A DNA stretch of 64,000 nucleotides, taken from Modestobacter italicus. Lineage in GTDB: Bacteria > Actinomycetota > Actinomycetes > Mycobacteriales > Geodermatophilaceae. The stretch lies in the NCBI RefSeq assembly GCF_019799965.1, contig NZ_JABGCJ010000003.1:62001-126000 (forward strand). Reading direction: 5' to 3'. The notes beneath the pieces are model-generated. The model saw only the letters and a list, made by a program, of their open reading frames with translations, did no database searches and was not told the origin of the DNA. A program made the position numbers and the translations under genes. Below, in pieces: positions 8,477 to 17,952 of this stretch. Each line of letters opens with the position of its first letter. Position 1 is the stretch's first letter.

Positions 8477-9279
8477 CCGAGCACACCCCCGATCCCAGCC
8501 CCTCCCTGGTGCCGGTGCGGCTGGTCAGCTTCAACGTCCACCACGGTGTCGGCGACGACGGTCGGCACGACCTGCCGCGGCTGGCCCGGCTGCTCGCCGA
8601 CGCCGACCCCGACGTCATCTGCCTGCAGGAGGTCGACCGGCACTTCGGCGACCGCAGCGAGCACGTCGACCAGGCGGAGCTGCTGGCCCGGGCGCTGGAC
8701 CGGGAGCTGGCCTGGAGCGCCTCGATCGACGAGCCGGGCCGCGGCGGGCGCAGCGAGCGCCGGCAGTACGGCAACGCGGTGCTGTCCCGCCTGCCGGTGC
8801 TGGACAGCGAGACGCACCGCCTGCCCGGCGCCGGCGAGCCGCGCACCGCGCTGCGCGTGCTGGTCCAGCTGGCGGGCGCGACGCTGCGGGTGACCACCAC
8901 CCACCTGTCCAGCCGGGACGCGGCCGACCGGGCCGGGCAGGCCGCCGCGGTGGCCGCGCTGCACGCCGACCGGGCGGAGCCCGCGGTGCTGGTCGGCGAC
9001 CTCAACGCCGGCCCCGACGCCCCGGAGCTGGGCGCGCTGCGCGAGCGGCTCAGCGACGCCTGGGAGCTGGCCGGGGAGCGCAGCGACCAGGCGGGGCGCT
9101 TCTCGCTGCACGCCGACCAGGGGCTGACCCACCCGGCCCGCCGGCCGCGGGTGCGGATCGACCAGGTCTGGGTCTCCGCCGGGGTGGCCGTGCGCGACGC
9201 CCGGGTGCTCGACGGGTCCGGGGTCTCCGACCACCACCCGCTGCTGGTCGACCTGCTCGTCCCGGCCGGGACGCCCTAA
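8473..9279 (+). CDS. Endonuclease/exonuclease/phosphatase (EEP) family hydrolase
   Basis: This 268-aa EEP-fold hydrolase starts at an ATG overlapping the phosphatase stop (ATGA). Visible motifs are VSFNVHHG (metal-binding Asn), CLQEVDRHFGDR (catalytic Glu), RQYGNAVLSR, TTHLSSRD, VGDLNAGPDAPEL (the Asp-x-Asn pair) and SDHHPLLVDL (catalytic Asp-His). All the catalytic positions of the DNase I/synaptojanin fold are therefore present. Coupling with the PhoD-like gene suggests that the two act together on phosphoester substrates, possibly for phosphate scavenging. The substrate is not predictable. It converges on the MerR gene with a four-base overlap. Confidence 0.88.
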   Translation: MTEHTPDPSPSLVPVRLVSFNVHHGVGDDGRHDLPRLARLLADADPDVICLQEVDRHFGDRSEHVDQAELLARALDRELAWSASIDEPGRGGRSERRQYGNAVLSRLPVLDSETHRLPGAGEPRTALRVLVQLAGATLRVTTTHLSSRDAADRAGQAAAVAALHADRAEPAVLVGDLNAGPDAPELGALRERLSDAWELAGERSDQAGRFSLHADQGLTHPARRPRVRIDQVWVSAGVAVRDARVLDGSGVSDHHPLLVDLLVPAGTP

Positions 9280-10109
9280 CCCGCAGGGGTAGCGTCGAGC
9301 TCGAGCTGCAGCTCCACCAGCCACTCGGCCTGGTCGTCACCCTCGGCGTGCAGGAACACCGTGCGCTGGGCTGCCGCCGCGATCGCCGCCCCGCTCCGGC
9401 CCTGGCCCTCCGCCCAGCGGGCGAGGGTCTGCCAGCCCACCCGGGCGGCGTCCATCGGGCCGCGGTGCACCACCGACGCCACCCGGGCGGCAGGCAGCTC
9501 GACCACCTCCAGACCGGCCACGTCGCCCTCGGGGACGACGTAGCCGGTGGTCACCCACGTGCTGCCCGCGCTCGCCGCCGGCATCGGGGTGAACCGGCTG
9601 ACCGGCGCCAGCCGGGAGGCCCCGGCGGCGTCCAGCACCTGCCCGACCCGGTCGAACTGGGCGGCCACCTGCCCGCCGAGGCCGTCGGCGTCCACCGCCA
9701 CGGCCGAGCTCAGCCCCACCACCCGGACCGCGGCCACCTCCTTGACCTGGACGTCGTCGAGCAGCTCTTCTCCCCCGTCGATCAGCCGGAGCCTCGCCTT
9801 GACGTGGGCGAGCCGATGACCGGTGTCGCGCACCAGCACCGCCATCGCCGCCCGCCGCTCCTGCAGCAGCGCGCGCACCCGCCGCTCGTCGACCGGCTCC
9901 CGCAGCAGCTCGGCGACCTCCGCGAGGCCGAAGCCCAGGTCCTTGAGGACGACCAAGCGGTTGAGCCGCGCCAGCTGGGCCAGCTCGTAGGAGCGCCGGC
10001 CGGTGCGGCTGTCGACCCGGGCGGGGACGAGCAGGCCGATCGCGTCGTAGTGCCGCAGCATCCGGACCGACACACCGCCGAGCCGGGCGAGGTCCCCGAT
10101 CGTCACCAT
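9276..10109 (-). CDS. MerR-family regulator with GyrI-like effector-binding domain
   Basis: This 277-aa transcription factor has an N-terminal MerR winged helix (MVTIGDLARLGGVSVRMLRHYDAIGLLVPARV, residues 1-31), a dimerisation helix (about 75-115) and a C-terminal GyrI/BmrR-type ligand domain (about 125-277) that usually binds hydrophobic drugs. The ATG at 10109 starts exactly at the family N-terminus, with GGAGG seven bases upstream. An upstream ATG would add 22 residues. An imperfect inverted repeat lies 16 bases upstream, so autoregulation is plausible. There is no adjacent efflux pump, and the target genes are unclear. Confidence 0.9.
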   Translation of the reverse strand: MVTIGDLARLGGVSVRMLRHYDAIGLLVPARVDSRTGRRSYELAQLARLNRLVVLKDLGFGLAEVAELLREPVDERRVRALLQERRAAMAVLVRDTGHRLAHVKARLRLIDGGEELLDDVQVKEVAAVRVVGLSSAVAVDADGLGGQVAAQFDRVGQVLDAAGASRLAPVSRFTPMPAASAGSTWVTTGYVVPEGDVAGLEVVELPAARVASVVHRGPMDAARVGWQTLARWAEGQGRSGAAIAAAAQRTVFLHAEGDDQAEWLVELQLELDATPAG

Positions 10110-10124
10110 GCGGTGAGCCTCCGT

Positions 10125-10141
10125 CCTGACACGGTGTGAGG
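10125..10141 (-). promoter_or_regulatory. Candidate MerR operator upstream of its own gene
   Basis: CCTGACAC-G-GTGTGAGG, an inverted repeat matching 7 of 8 positions around a single base. It lies just upstream of the MerR start, with a TTGCAC-like -35 beside it on the minus strand. No good -10 is visible, so this is tentative. Confidence 0.4.
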
Positions 10142-10186
10142 TGCAAGCCCGGCCGCCCGCCACGTGGGACGCCACCGGCCCGCAGG

Positions 10187-13100
10187 TCAGGCGGGCTGGG
10201 CCTCGCGGAGCCGCTGGCTGATCACGCCGGTGATCCCGTCGCCGCGCATGCTGACGCCGTAGAGGGCGTCGGCGATCTCCATCGTCCGCTTCTGGTGGGT
10301 GATGACGATCAGCTGCGAGGTGTCCCGGAGCTGCTCGATCAGGGTGAGCAGCCGGCCCAGGTTCACGTCGTCGAGGGCGGCCTCCACCTCGTCGAGCACG
10401 TAGAACGGAGAGGGCCGGGCCCGGAAGATCGCGACCAGCAGGGCGACGGCGGTCAGCGACCGCTCGCCGCCGGACAGCAGCGACAGCCGCTTCACCTTCT
10501 TGCCCGGCGGCCGGGCCTCCACCTCCACCCCGGTGGTCAGCAGGTCGTCGGGGTCGGTGAGGAAGATCCGCCCCTCCCCGCCGGGGAAGAGCGTGGCGAA
10601 CACCTGGGCGAACTCGCGCTGGGTGTCGGCGAAGGCCTGGGCGAAGACCTCGTGGATGCGGGCGTCGACCTCGCGGACGACGGTCAGCAGGTCACGCCGG
10701 GTGGCCTTGAGGTCCTCCAGCTGGGTGGCCAGGAAGGTGTGCCGCTCCTCCAGCGCCGCGAACTCCTCCAGCGCCAGGGGGTTCACCTTGCCCAGCGCAC
10801 CGAGGTCCCGTTCGGCGCGGGCGGCCCGGCGTTCCTGGGCTGCCCGGTCGTAGGGCACCGGCTCGGGCTCGGGCTCCCCCGCCGCCTCGGCCGCGGCCAC
10901 CTGCGCCTGGGTCGGTGGCACCAGCGCCGCCGGCCCGTACTCGGCCAGCAGGGTGGGCAGATCGACGCCGTACTCCTCGGCGGCGCGGGCCTCCAGCGCC
11001 TCGATCCGCAGCCGCTGCTCGGCCCGCGCCACCTCGTCGCGGTGCACCTCGTCGGTGAGCCGGTCGAGCTCGGCGGTGTGCTCGCGCACCCGGGCCCGGA
11101 CGACGAGCAGCTCGGCCTCCCGGGCCGTGCGCGCCTCGGCCAGGGCGTCCCGCTCGGCCGCGGCCCGGGCCAGCGACGTCGCCAGGTGGGTGAGCGCCTC
11201 CTCGGCGCCGCTGCGGACGCCGGCGGCCACCCGGGCGCCGCGCTCGCGGGCCAGCCGGGCCGCTGCCGCGCGCTCGCGGGCCGCCCGCTCCTGGCGCGCC
11301 TGCCGGCGCAGCGACTCGGCGCGCCCGGCCAGGGACCGGGCGCGCTCCTCGGCGGTGCGCACCGCCAGCCGGGCCTCGGTCTCGGCCTGCCGGGCCGCGG
11401 CCGCCTCGGCGCGCAGCCGGTCCCGCGCCTCCGTCGAGGGCTCCTCCTCGACCGGCGCGGCCTCGGCGGCGGCCAGCCGCTCCTCCAGCTCGACCAGCCC
11501 GGCGACGGCGGCGTCCCGGGCCTGCTCCGCCCGCACCCGGGCCGCGTCCAGCCGCTCGGCCTCGGCCACCGCCGAGCGGGCGGCGGCACCCAGCTCGGCG
11601 AGCTCCGCGGCGGCGGCCGACCGTGCCCGGTCACCGGCCTGCCGGGCGGTCAGCGCCGTGTCGACGTCGGCGGAGCGGGCGGCGGCGACCTCCCGGGCCC
11701 GGGCCAGCTCGTCGGCGAGCCGGGCGGCCGTGGCCGCGGCCCGGTCCAGCTCGGCGCCGGCCTCGTCGACCCGGGCCCGCACCTCCAGCCCGGAGGGCGC
11801 GTTCGCCTGGCCACCGACCGACCAGTCGGCACCGAGCAGGTCACCGGCCTCGGTGACCGCCCGCACCCGCGGATGGGTGCGCACCAGCTCGACCGCGGCC
11901 GGCAGGTCGGTGACGACCGCGACCCGCTCCAACGCCCGGGCCAGCGCCGGCCCGAGCTCGGCGGGGGCGTCGAGCAGGTCGAGCGCCCAGCGGGCGCCCG
12001 GGGGCAGCTCCGGCCAGCCGTCCCGGGGCACCGGTGGCAGGCCGCCGGTCACCAGCAGCCCGGCCCGGCCGCCCTGGGTCTCGGCCAGGTGGGCCAGCAC
12101 GCCGGCGGCCTCCGCGACCCCGGCGACGACGAGCGCCTCGGCCATCCCGCCCAGCGCCGCGGCCAGCGCGACCTCGGCGCCGGGGTGCACGGTGACCCGG
12201 TCGGTCACCGGGCCCAGCACGCCGGGGAGGGCCGCCGTCAGCACGGCGGCCGCACCGTCGGCCGGGGCCAGACCGAGGGCGAGCGCGTCACGGCGGGCCT
12301 GCCAGCCGGCCCGGTCCCGCTCGGCCGCGCGCTCGGCGGCGGTCAGTTCGGTGACCGCCCGGACCGCCTCGGCGTGCGCCGCGACCGCCGCAGCGTGTGC
12401 CGCCGCCAGGTCGGAGTCGTCGCCGGCGTCCTCGCTGAGCTCGTCGCGGCGGGCGGCCAGCCGCTCACCGGCGACGTCGGCGCGTTCCGCGGCCTCCGCG
12501 GCGGCCGTGGCCAGCCGCTCGATCTCGGCTTCCCCGGCCGCGGCCCGCGAGCGCCCGGCCGCGACCTGGCCGGAGAGCCGGGCCAGCTGTTCCCGACGGT
12601 CGGCGAGCGCGCGCGCCGCGGCGACCAGCTCCCGCTCCGCCGCGGCGAGCGCGTCCTCCACCTCGGTGCGCACGCCGACGGCGCTGCCCAGCCGGGCCCG
12701 TTCGGCCTCCAGCGCCGAAGCGATCTCCCGTTCGGTGGCATCCACCCGGTCGGCCTCGGCGTCCAGCTGGTCGGGGTCGCGGCCGGCCGGGCCCGCCGCC
12801 GGAGCAGCGGCCAGGTGCCGGTGCCGCTCGGCCGCCAGCTGCCCGACGCTGCGAAAGCGCTCGGCCAGGGTGGACAGCCGGTACCAGCTGTCCTGTGCGG
12901 CGGCGAGCACCGGCGCGTCGGCGGCCATCTGCCGCTCCAGCGCCGACTCCTGGCGGGACGCCTCGCCTAGGGCTGCCTCCACCGTGGCCCGCCGGGCGCG
13001 GGCGGCGGTCTCGTCGGCGACGTCCTTGTCGAGGGCGTCGCGCAGCTGCACCAGGTCGTCGGCGAGCAGCCGCAGCCGGGCGTCGCGCAGGTCGGCCTGC

Positions 13101-13753
13101 ACGCCGGCGGCCCGGCGGGCCACCTCGGCCTGCCTGCCCAGCGGCTTGAGCTGGCGGCGCAGCTCCGCGGTGAGGTCGGCCAGCCGGTCGAGGTTGGCCT
13201 GCATCGCGTCGAGCTTGCGGAGCGCCTTCTCCTTGCGCTTGCGGTGCTTGAGGACGCCGGCGGCCTCCTCCACGAAGGCCCGCCGGTCCTCCGGGCGGCC
13301 GGACAGGACGGCGTCCAGCTGGCCCTGCCCGACGATGACGTGCATCTCCCGGCCGATTCCGGAGTCGCTGAGCAGCTCCTGGACGTCGAGCAGACGCACC
13401 TTGTCGCCGTTGATCTCGTACTCGCTCTCACCGGACCGGTACATCCGGCGGGTGATCGAGACCTCGGTGTAGTCGATCGGCAGGGCGCCGTCGGCGTTGT
13501 CGATGGTCAGCGTCACCTCGGCCCGGCCCAGCGCCGGGCGGCCGGCGGTGCCGGCGAAGATGACGTCCTCCATCTTGCCGCCGCGCAGGCTCTTGGCGCC
13601 CTGCTCGCCGAGCACCCAGGCGATCGCGTCGACGACGTTGGACTTGCCCGAGCCGTTGGGCCCGACGACTGCGGTGATGCCCGGCTCCAGCCGCAGCGTC
13701 GTCGGCGACGCGAAGGACTTGAAGCCCTTGAGCATCAGGCTGGACAGGTGCAC
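10187..13753 (-). CDS. smc: Chromosome segregation ATPase SMC
   Basis: This 1188-aa structural-maintenance-of-chromosomes protein is the condensin core that organises and segregates the nucleoid together with ScpA and ScpB. Walker A is GPNGSGKSN (31-39). Two long Ala/Glu/Arg coiled coils flank a hinge at about 500-640. The C-terminal head has the LSGGE signature (about 1091) and Walker B VLDEVEAALDD (about 1120). Length and layout are standard. scpA and scpB are not in the window. The next minus gene upstream is the 63-aa coiled-coil gene, separated by a GC-rich hairpin element. Confidence 0.96.
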   Translation of the reverse strand: MHLSSLMLKGFKSFASPTTLRLEPGITAVVGPNGSGKSNVVDAIAWVLGEQGAKSLRGGKMEDVIFAGTAGRPALGRAEVTLTIDNADGALPIDYTEVSITRRMYRSGESEYEINGDKVRLLDVQELLSDSGIGREMHVIVGQGQLDAVLSGRPEDRRAFVEEAAGVLKHRKRKEKALRKLDAMQANLDRLADLTAELRRQLKPLGRQAEVARRAAGVQADLRDARLRLLADDLVQLRDALDKDVADETAARARRATVEAALGEASRQESALERQMAADAPVLAAAQDSWYRLSTLAERFRSVGQLAAERHRHLAAAPAAGPAGRDPDQLDAEADRVDATEREIASALEAERARLGSAVGVRTEVEDALAAAERELVAAARALADRREQLARLSGQVAAGRSRAAAGEAEIERLATAAAEAAERADVAGERLAARRDELSEDAGDDSDLAAAHAAAVAAHAEAVRAVTELTAAERAAERDRAGWQARRDALALGLAPADGAAAVLTAALPGVLGPVTDRVTVHPGAEVALAAALGGMAEALVVAGVAEAAGVLAHLAETQGGRAGLLVTGGLPPVPRDGWPELPPGARWALDLLDAPAELGPALARALERVAVVTDLPAAVELVRTHPRVRAVTEAGDLLGADWSVGGQANAPSGLEVRARVDEAGAELDRAAATAARLADELARAREVAAARSADVDTALTARQAGDRARSAAAAELAELGAAARSAVAEAERLDAARVRAEQARDAAVAGLVELEERLAAAEAAPVEEEPSTEARDRLRAEAAAARQAETEARLAVRTAEERARSLAGRAESLRRQARQERAARERAAAARLARERGARVAAGVRSGAEEALTHLATSLARAAAERDALAEARTAREAELLVVRARVREHTAELDRLTDEVHRDEVARAEQRLRIEALEARAAEEYGVDLPTLLAEYGPAALVPPTQAQVAAAEAAGEPEPEPVPYDRAAQERRAARAERDLGALGKVNPLALEEFAALEERHTFLATQLEDLKATRRDLLTVVREVDARIHEVFAQAFADTQREFAQVFATLFPGGEGRIFLTDPDDLLTTGVEVEARPPGKKVKRLSLLSGGERSLTAVALLVAIFRARPSPFYVLDEVEAALDDVNLGRLLTLIEQLRDTSQLIVITHQKRTMEIADALYGVSMRGDGITGVISQRLREAQPA

Positions 13754-13794
13754 GGCCCGACCCTAGCTACGAGCGCTGACAGAACCGGCGCCTC

Positions 13795-13864
13795 GGCCCC
13801 CTCGCAGGGGCCCGCGGCGAGCGGAGCGAGTCGTGGGGGCGAGGGGTGGGGGGAAGAGGGGTCC
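13795..13864 (-). repeat. Dispersed GC-rich hairpin element, copy A
   Basis: The element lies directly after the stop of the 63-aa gene (minus strand). Arms CCCCTCGC (13798-13805) and GCGAGGGG (13839-13846) pair perfectly. The core AGGGGCCCGC-GGCGAGCGGAGCG and the tail TGGGGGGAAG-GGGTCC are shared with the copies at 19016 and 63781. Copy A carries extra sequence between the arm and the tail. It may act as a terminator or mRNA 3'-end stabiliser. Confidence 0.7.
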
Positions 13865-13868
13865 TTTG

Positions 13869-14060
13869 TCAGGCGAGGACGGGCGCCGACTGCTCGCGGG
13901 TCATCGTGAGCAGCTCACGGGCGATCGTGGCGTCGCGCTCCTCGCGGAGGGCGGCGAGCTCCGCCTCGAGACGGCGGACCCGGGCGCGCAGGGCGGCGTT
14001 CTCCTCGGCCACTCGCAGCTCGTGCGGAGCGACGACGGAACCGAACAGGGCCTTGGCCAT
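13869..14060 (-). CDS. Small conserved coiled-coil protein
   Basis: This 63-aa protein begins MAKALFGSV, followed by one continuous heptad-rich helix (LRVAEENAALRARVRRLEAE, about residues 14-45). From memory, similar short MAKALLG-type proteins with a leucine-zipper-like helix are widespread in actinobacteria, and their function is unknown. The ATG start is clear. A GC-rich hairpin element follows the stop immediately. The two neighbours are smc (downstream) and acyP. No function can be assigned. Confidence 0.78.
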   Translation of the reverse strand: MAKALFGSVVAPHELRVAEENAALRARVRRLEAELAALREERDATIARELLTMTREQSAPVLA

Positions 14061-14208
14061 GGCTCAGCGGCCTTTCGACAGCAGGTGGAGGTCCCGTCGC
14101 ACCGCCGGAGGCGGTCTGCGCGGGCTGGTGACCTCAGGGTGACACCGGTCGCCAACGGGGTCAACGGCACCACGGGGGCCTCACCGTGTCGGGTGGATGT
14201 CGCCTTCG

Positions 14209-14484
14209 TCACCCCACGGTGAAGCCGGACACCGCCTGCACCGCACCGTCCCGGTGCTCCACCCCACGCACCGCACCCGGCGCCCGCGGACCGTCGAGTT
14301 CGGCGAGCACCGCACGGACGTCGTCCGCGGGCCCCTCCAGCACGACCTCGACCCGCCCGTCGGGGAGGTTCGTCGCCGAGCCCGCCAGGCCGCGGGCGGT
14401 CGCCGCCTGCCGCACGAACCAGCGGTAGCCCACGCCCTGCACCGTGCCCTCGACCAGGGCGACGACCCGCAGCGGGGCGGTCAT
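14209..14484 (-). CDS. acyP: Acylphosphatase
   Basis: This 91-aa enzyme hydrolyses acyl-phosphate bonds such as carbamoyl phosphate. It has the family signature [18 protein letters not shown] (the catalytic Arg in the VQGVGYR loop) and the catalytic Asn in [13 protein letters not shown]. Length is exactly typical. The ATG overlaps the mutM stop by four bases (ATGA), so it is translated in coupling with the DNA glycosylase. The 148 bases between this gene and the 63-aa gene show no other feature. Confidence 0.94.
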   Translation of the reverse strand: MTAPLRVVALVEGTVQGVGYRWFVRQAATARGLAGSATNLPDGRVEVVLEGPADDVRAVLAELDGPRAPGAVRGVEHRDGAVQAVSGFTVG

Positions 14485-15362
14485 CGGACCGACCGTGCGA
14501 CGCGGGGCCGGGGCTGGCAGTGCGGGCAGCTGTAGCTGGAGCGGTTCATGAACTGCTCCCGCACGATCGCCGTTCCGCACCGCGGGCAGGGCCGGTCCTC
14601 CTGGCCGTAGACGGCCAGGTGCCGGGAGAAGTAGCCGCTCTGGCCGTTGACGTCGACGTACAGGGAGTCGAAGGAGGTACCGCCCTGCTCCAGGCTCTCG
14701 GTCAGCACGTCGCGGACGCCTTCGAGCAGGTCGGCGACCTGGGCCCGGGTGAGCTTGTCGGTGGGCCGGGCCCCGTGCAGCCGCGCCCGCCACAGCGACT
14801 CGTCGGCGTAGATGTTGCCCACCCCGCCGATCAGCGTCTGGTCCAGCAGGGCCCGCTTCACCTCGGTGCGCCGGCGGCGGAGCGCCGCGCTGAAGGTGTC
14901 GAGGTCGAAGTCGGCGTCCAGCGGGTCGGTGGCGATGTGCGCCAGCCGCGTGGGCAGGCCGTCGTCGGGGGCGTCCTCGACCGCGAGCCCACCGAAGGTG
15001 CGCTGGTCGACGAAGCGCAGCTCCCGCCCGCGGTCGGTGAACCGGAACCGGGCGCGCAGGTGCACCTCGTCGGGTTCCTCGGGCTTCTCCACCAGCAGCT
15101 GGCCGCTCATCCCCAGGTGGGCGACGAGCGCCCGCCCCGACGGGGTGCCGTCCGGCTCTGCCATCGGCAGCCACAGGTACTTGCCGCGCCGGTGGGCGGC
15201 GGTGAGGGTGCGACCGGTCAGCGCCGCGACGAAGTGGTCGGCGCCCTCCAGGTGCCGGCGGACGGCGCGCGGGTGGTGCACCTCCACCTCGCGGATGGTG
15301 CGGCCGGTGACCCACCGGTCCAGGCCGCGGCGGACGACCTCGACCTCGGGCAGCTCCGGCAC
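14481..15362 (-). CDS. mutM: Formamidopyrimidine-DNA glycosylase (Fpg/MutM)
   Basis: This 293-aa bifunctional glycosylase/AP lyase removes 8-oxoguanine and formamidopyrimidines. The mature N-terminus PELPEVE provides the catalytic Pro and Glu. A conserved Lys sits in [10 protein letters not shown], the helix-two-turn-helix includes [11 protein letters not shown], and the C-terminal zinc finger is CPRCG...CPHC (about 253-285). All key residues are present, so it is a true Fpg rather than a Nei2-type enzyme. It starts three bases after the rnc stop. Confidence 0.95.
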   Translation of the reverse strand: MPELPEVEVVRRGLDRWVTGRTIREVEVHHPRAVRRHLEGADHFVAALTGRTLTAAHRRGKYLWLPMAEPDGTPSGRALVAHLGMSGQLLVEKPEEPDEVHLRARFRFTDRGRELRFVDQRTFGGLAVEDAPDDGLPTRLAHIATDPLDADFDLDTFSAALRRRRTEVKRALLDQTLIGGVGNIYADESLWRARLHGARPTDKLTRAQVADLLEGVRDVLTESLEQGGTSFDSLYVDVNGQSGYFSRHLAVYGQEDRPCPRCGTAIVREQFMNRSSYSCPHCQPRPRVARSVR

Positions 15363-15365
15363 GGG

Positions 15366-16187
15366 TCAGCTCCCTGCGGGTCCGCCGTCGGCCGCGGCAG
15401 CAGAGAGGGCCCGCCAGGCCGCCTCGGCCGCCTCCTGCTCGGCGGCCTTCTTCGTCCGACCCGATCCCGAGCCGCGGACCTCGCCGGCCAGCAGCACGGC
15501 GGCGGTGAACGTCTTGGCGTGGTCGGGGCCGTCGTCCTCTACCACGTAGACCGGTGCGCCCAGGCCCTGGGACGCGCCCAGCTCCTGGAGGCTGGTCTTC
15601 CAGTCCAGGCCCGCGCCGCGGGTGGCCGACTCGGCCAGCAGCGGGTCGAACAGCCGGTGCACGATCGCCGAGGCGGTGTCCAGGCCCCGCCCCAGGTGGA
15701 CGGCGCCGATCAGCGCCTCGAGCGCGTCGGCGAGGATCGAGTCCTTCTCCCGCCCACCGGTGGACTGCTCGCCCCGGCCCAGCAGCAGGTGCGGGCCGAT
15801 GCCGCCGTCCCCCAGGGAGCGGGAGACCCGGGCCAGCGAGGTCATGTTGACCACCGAGGCGCGCAGCTTCGCCAGCTGACCCTCGGGCAGGTCGGGGTGG
15901 CTGCGGTAGAGCTCGTCGGTCACCACGAGCCCGAGCACCGAGTCGCCGAGGAACTCCAGGCGCTCGTTGGTGGGCAGCCCACCGTTCTCGTAGGCGTAGG
16001 ACCGGTGGGTCAGCGCCAGCCGGAGCAGGTCGGCCGGCAGCTCGACGCCCAGGGCGTCGGCCAGCCAGCGGGCGGCCTGCTCGAGGTGCCCGCCCCCGGA
16101 CGCACGACCGCCGGCGTCCTCGGTCGCGGGCTCCCCGAGGAGGGAGCCCGCGACCGAGGACGCCGGTGCGCTGGTCGTCTGCGCCAC
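15366..16187 (-). CDS. rnc: Ribonuclease III
   Basis: This endoribonuclease matures rRNA and cuts structured dsRNA. The catalytic domain has the [16 protein letters not shown] signature. A second acidic site is in [16 protein letters not shown] (Asp/Glu). A C-terminal dsRNA-binding domain follows (about 190-262) with [18 protein letters not shown]. The best start is the GTG at 16187 (273 aa), which lies 14 bases from the rpmF stop but has no clear Shine-Dalgarno. An Ala/Gly/Glu-rich extension of about 37 residues precedes the conserved domain. No internal ATG is available there. Confidence 0.93.
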   Translation of the reverse strand: MAQTTSAPASSVAGSLLGEPATEDAGGRASGGGHLEQAARWLADALGVELPADLLRLALTHRSYAYENGGLPTNERLEFLGDSVLGLVVTDELYRSHPDLPEGQLAKLRASVVNMTSLARVSRSLGDGGIGPHLLLGRGEQSTGGREKDSILADALEALIGAVHLGRGLDTASAIVHRLFDPLLAESATRGAGLDWKTSLQELGASQGLGAPVYVVEDDGPDHAKTFTAAVLLAGEVRGSGSGRTKKAAEQEAAEAAWRALSAAAADGGPAGS

Positions 16188-16201
16188 GCTGGAGGACCGG
16201 G

Positions 16202-16381
16202 TCAGACCGGGAGGACCTGACGGCCGTCGTGCTGACCGCAGTGGCCACAGGCGATGTGCGGCGGCTTGAGCTCGCGGCAGGCCGGGTTCGGGCACGGCGC
16301 CAGGGTCGGCGCGGTGGCCTTCCACTGCGAACGGCGGGAGCGGGTGTTGGCGCGCGACATGCGCCGCTTCGGGACCGCCAT
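16202..16381 (-). CDS. rpmF: 50S ribosomal protein L32
   Basis: This 59-aa protein begins [20 protein letters not shown], the standard L32 N-terminus. The zinc ribbon CPNPAC...CGHCG is intact, so this is the zinc-dependent (C+) paralogue type. It follows the DUF177 gene by two bases, the usual yceD-rpmF pairing, and is followed by rnc. Confidence 0.97.
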   Translation of the reverse strand: MAVPKRRMSRANTRSRRSQWKATAPTLAPCPNPACRELKPPHIACGHCGQHDGRQVLPV

Positions 16382-16383
16382 GA

Positions 16384-17061
16384 TCAGTTCTCCTCTGAGT
16401 CGGTGGTGCTGTCGGTGGTCTCGGTGAACCGGGCGAGCCCGGCCCACCGTGGGTCGACCACCTCGTGCGTGTGGTCGGGCGGGAGGTCGTCCAGCCGCTC
16501 GCCGCAGCCCACGCACAGGCCGGAGCAGTCCGGCGTGCAGGTGGGCGACAGCGGGAGGGTGAGGACGACGGTGTCACGGACCAGCGGCGCCAGGTCGAGC
16601 TGCTCGCCGTCGATGCGCCGCACCTCGTCCTCGCCGCTGGTGGCCTCGGTGGTGCTGCCGGCGTAGGCGTACAGCTCCTGGACGTCGAGCGCCAGGGTGT
16701 CCTCGACCGGGTCCAGGCAGCGCGCGCACTGGCCGGTGACGGGGACGTCGACCTGGCCGGAGACCAGCACGCCCTCCATGACCGACTCCAGGCGCAGGTG
16801 CAGCGCGACCGGTGCGCCCTCGGGGACGCCGATCATCTCCACGCCCCAGCCGGGCAGGGCGGGCAGGGTCTTCTCCCACTCGGTCATCGAGCCGGCGCGG
16901 CGGCCGAGCTCGCGGAGGTCGACCTTCCAGGCCTTCTCCGCGGCCTTCTCGGCAGCCGACTTCTCGCCGGCGGCCTTCCCCTGCGCGGGGGTGGCGTCGC
17001 CGACGGGACGCCGGTCGTCGGTGGACGCGGCGCCTCGGGAGTGCGGAGAGGCAGCAGGCAT
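16384..17061 (-). CDS. YceD/DUF177 family protein
   Basis: This protein is linked to 23S rRNA accumulation and conserved upstream of rpmF. With the ATG at 17061 it has 225 aa. The first 45 or so residues are low-complexity Ala/Lys/Glu, followed by [13 protein letters not shown] at the start of the conserved domain. There are two Cys pairs: CARCLDPV in the middle and [13 protein letters not shown] near the C-terminus, which is the usual CxxxCxGLC motif of DUF177. A GTG at 17124 would add 21 residues, and neither start has a good ribosome site. It forms an operon with rpmF, rnc, mutM and acyP. Confidence 0.88.
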   Translation of the reverse strand: MPAASPHSRGAASTDDRRPVGDATPAQGKAAGEKSAAEKAAEKAWKVDLRELGRRAGSMTEWEKTLPALPGWGVEMIGVPEGAPVALHLRLESVMEGVLVSGQVDVPVTGQCARCLDPVEDTLALDVQELYAYAGSTTEATSGEDEVRRIDGEQLDLAPLVRDTVVLTLPLSPTCTPDCSGLCVGCGERLDDLPPDHTHEVVDPRWAGLARFTETTDSTTDSEEN

Positions 17062-17262
17062 GTCAGTACTCGTCGTCTCGGTGGTGGGTTCGCCGGCGCG
17101 GGGACCCGCGCGCGGAGGGCACACAGGACGGCAGCAGCCGGACAGACGGCCAGCCTACCCGATCCCCCACCGGCACTGTCCGGCGTCAGGAGGTCGGCTG
17201 CCCCGTACGACCGGGTGCTCCCCGGTCACGGCGTCCGCGGGTCAGGGGCTGCGCTGCCCCGG

Positions 17263-17952
17263 TCACGGCGTCCGCAGGTTGTTGCGTGCCTTCTCCACCG
17301 AACGCGTCATGTGCGCCAACGTGTTCCCGAAGTCGGCCAGCCGGCTGTCCACGTACTCGTCGACCTCGGCCCGCATCCGGGCGACCTCGGCCGCGGTCTG
17401 GGCCCCCAGCTCGTCGGCCCGGGCGACCGCGGTGCGGTACACCTCGGTCTCGGTGAGCAGCCGCTCGTGCTCGGCCTGGGCGGCGGCGACGATCTCCTCG
17501 CGCTGCGCCTGCCCGTCGGCGATCAGCTGGTCGCGCAGCCGGCGGGCCTCGGCCAGCAGCTCCTCGGCCTCCGCCTCCGCCTCGGCGATCACGTCGTCGG
17601 CCTGGGCCTGCGCCTCGGTGAGGATCTCGTCGCGCTGCCGGCGGGCGGTGCCGATCAGCTCCTCCCGCTGACGGCGGGCGGTGGCGACGACCTGCTCGCT
17701 CTCGCTGCGGGTGCGCCCGGTCAGCCGCTCGGCCTCGGCCTGGGCCTGCTGGAGGATCTCGGTGCGCTGGACGACGATCGCCCCGGCCTGCTGCACCTCG
17801 TCGGGCAGGTTCTCCCGGAGGTCGTCCAGCAGGTCGAGCAGGTGGTCGCGCGGGACCATGCAGGAGCTGGACATCGGGACGCTGCGCGCGTTCTCGATGA
17901 CCGTGGTCAGCTCGTCGACGGTCTCGTAGAGCCGGTAGACCACCTCGGTCAT
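17263..17952 (-). CDS. sepIVA: SepIVA-like DivIVA-domain cell-division/septation protein
   Basis: This 229-aa protein starts [35 protein letters not shown], matching the mycobacterial SepIVA (Rv2927c) type. The remainder (about 50-215) is a long Ala/Glu/Gln coiled coil with repeated [10 protein letters not shown] and [19 protein letters not shown] segments, as in DivIVA relatives. SepIVA helps polar growth and septum assembly. The identification rests on the N-terminal motif and on the neighbours DUF177-rnc-fpg on one side and coaD on the other. The ATG overlaps the coaD stop by four bases. Confidence 0.82.
   Translation of the reverse strand: MTEVVYRLYETVDELTTVIENARSVPMSSSCMVPRDHLLDLLDDLRENLPDEVQQAGAIVVQRTEILQQAQAEAERLTGRTRSESEQVVATARRQREELIGTARRQRDEILTEAQAQADDVIAEAEAEAEELLAEARRLRDQLIADGQAQREEIVAAAQAEHERLLTETEVYRTAVARADELGAQTAAEVARMRAEVDEYVDSRLADFGNTLAHMTRSVEKARNNLRTP

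Noticed and set aside
10136-12970. A 944-codon plus-strand frame over smc
   Set aside because: It is fully antisense to a textbook SMC protein and shows no recognisable motif.
14061-14208. Possible small RNA between the 63-aa gene and acyP
   Set aside because: No promoter-terminator pair or stable fold stands out. It probably only holds the promoter of the 63-aa gene.
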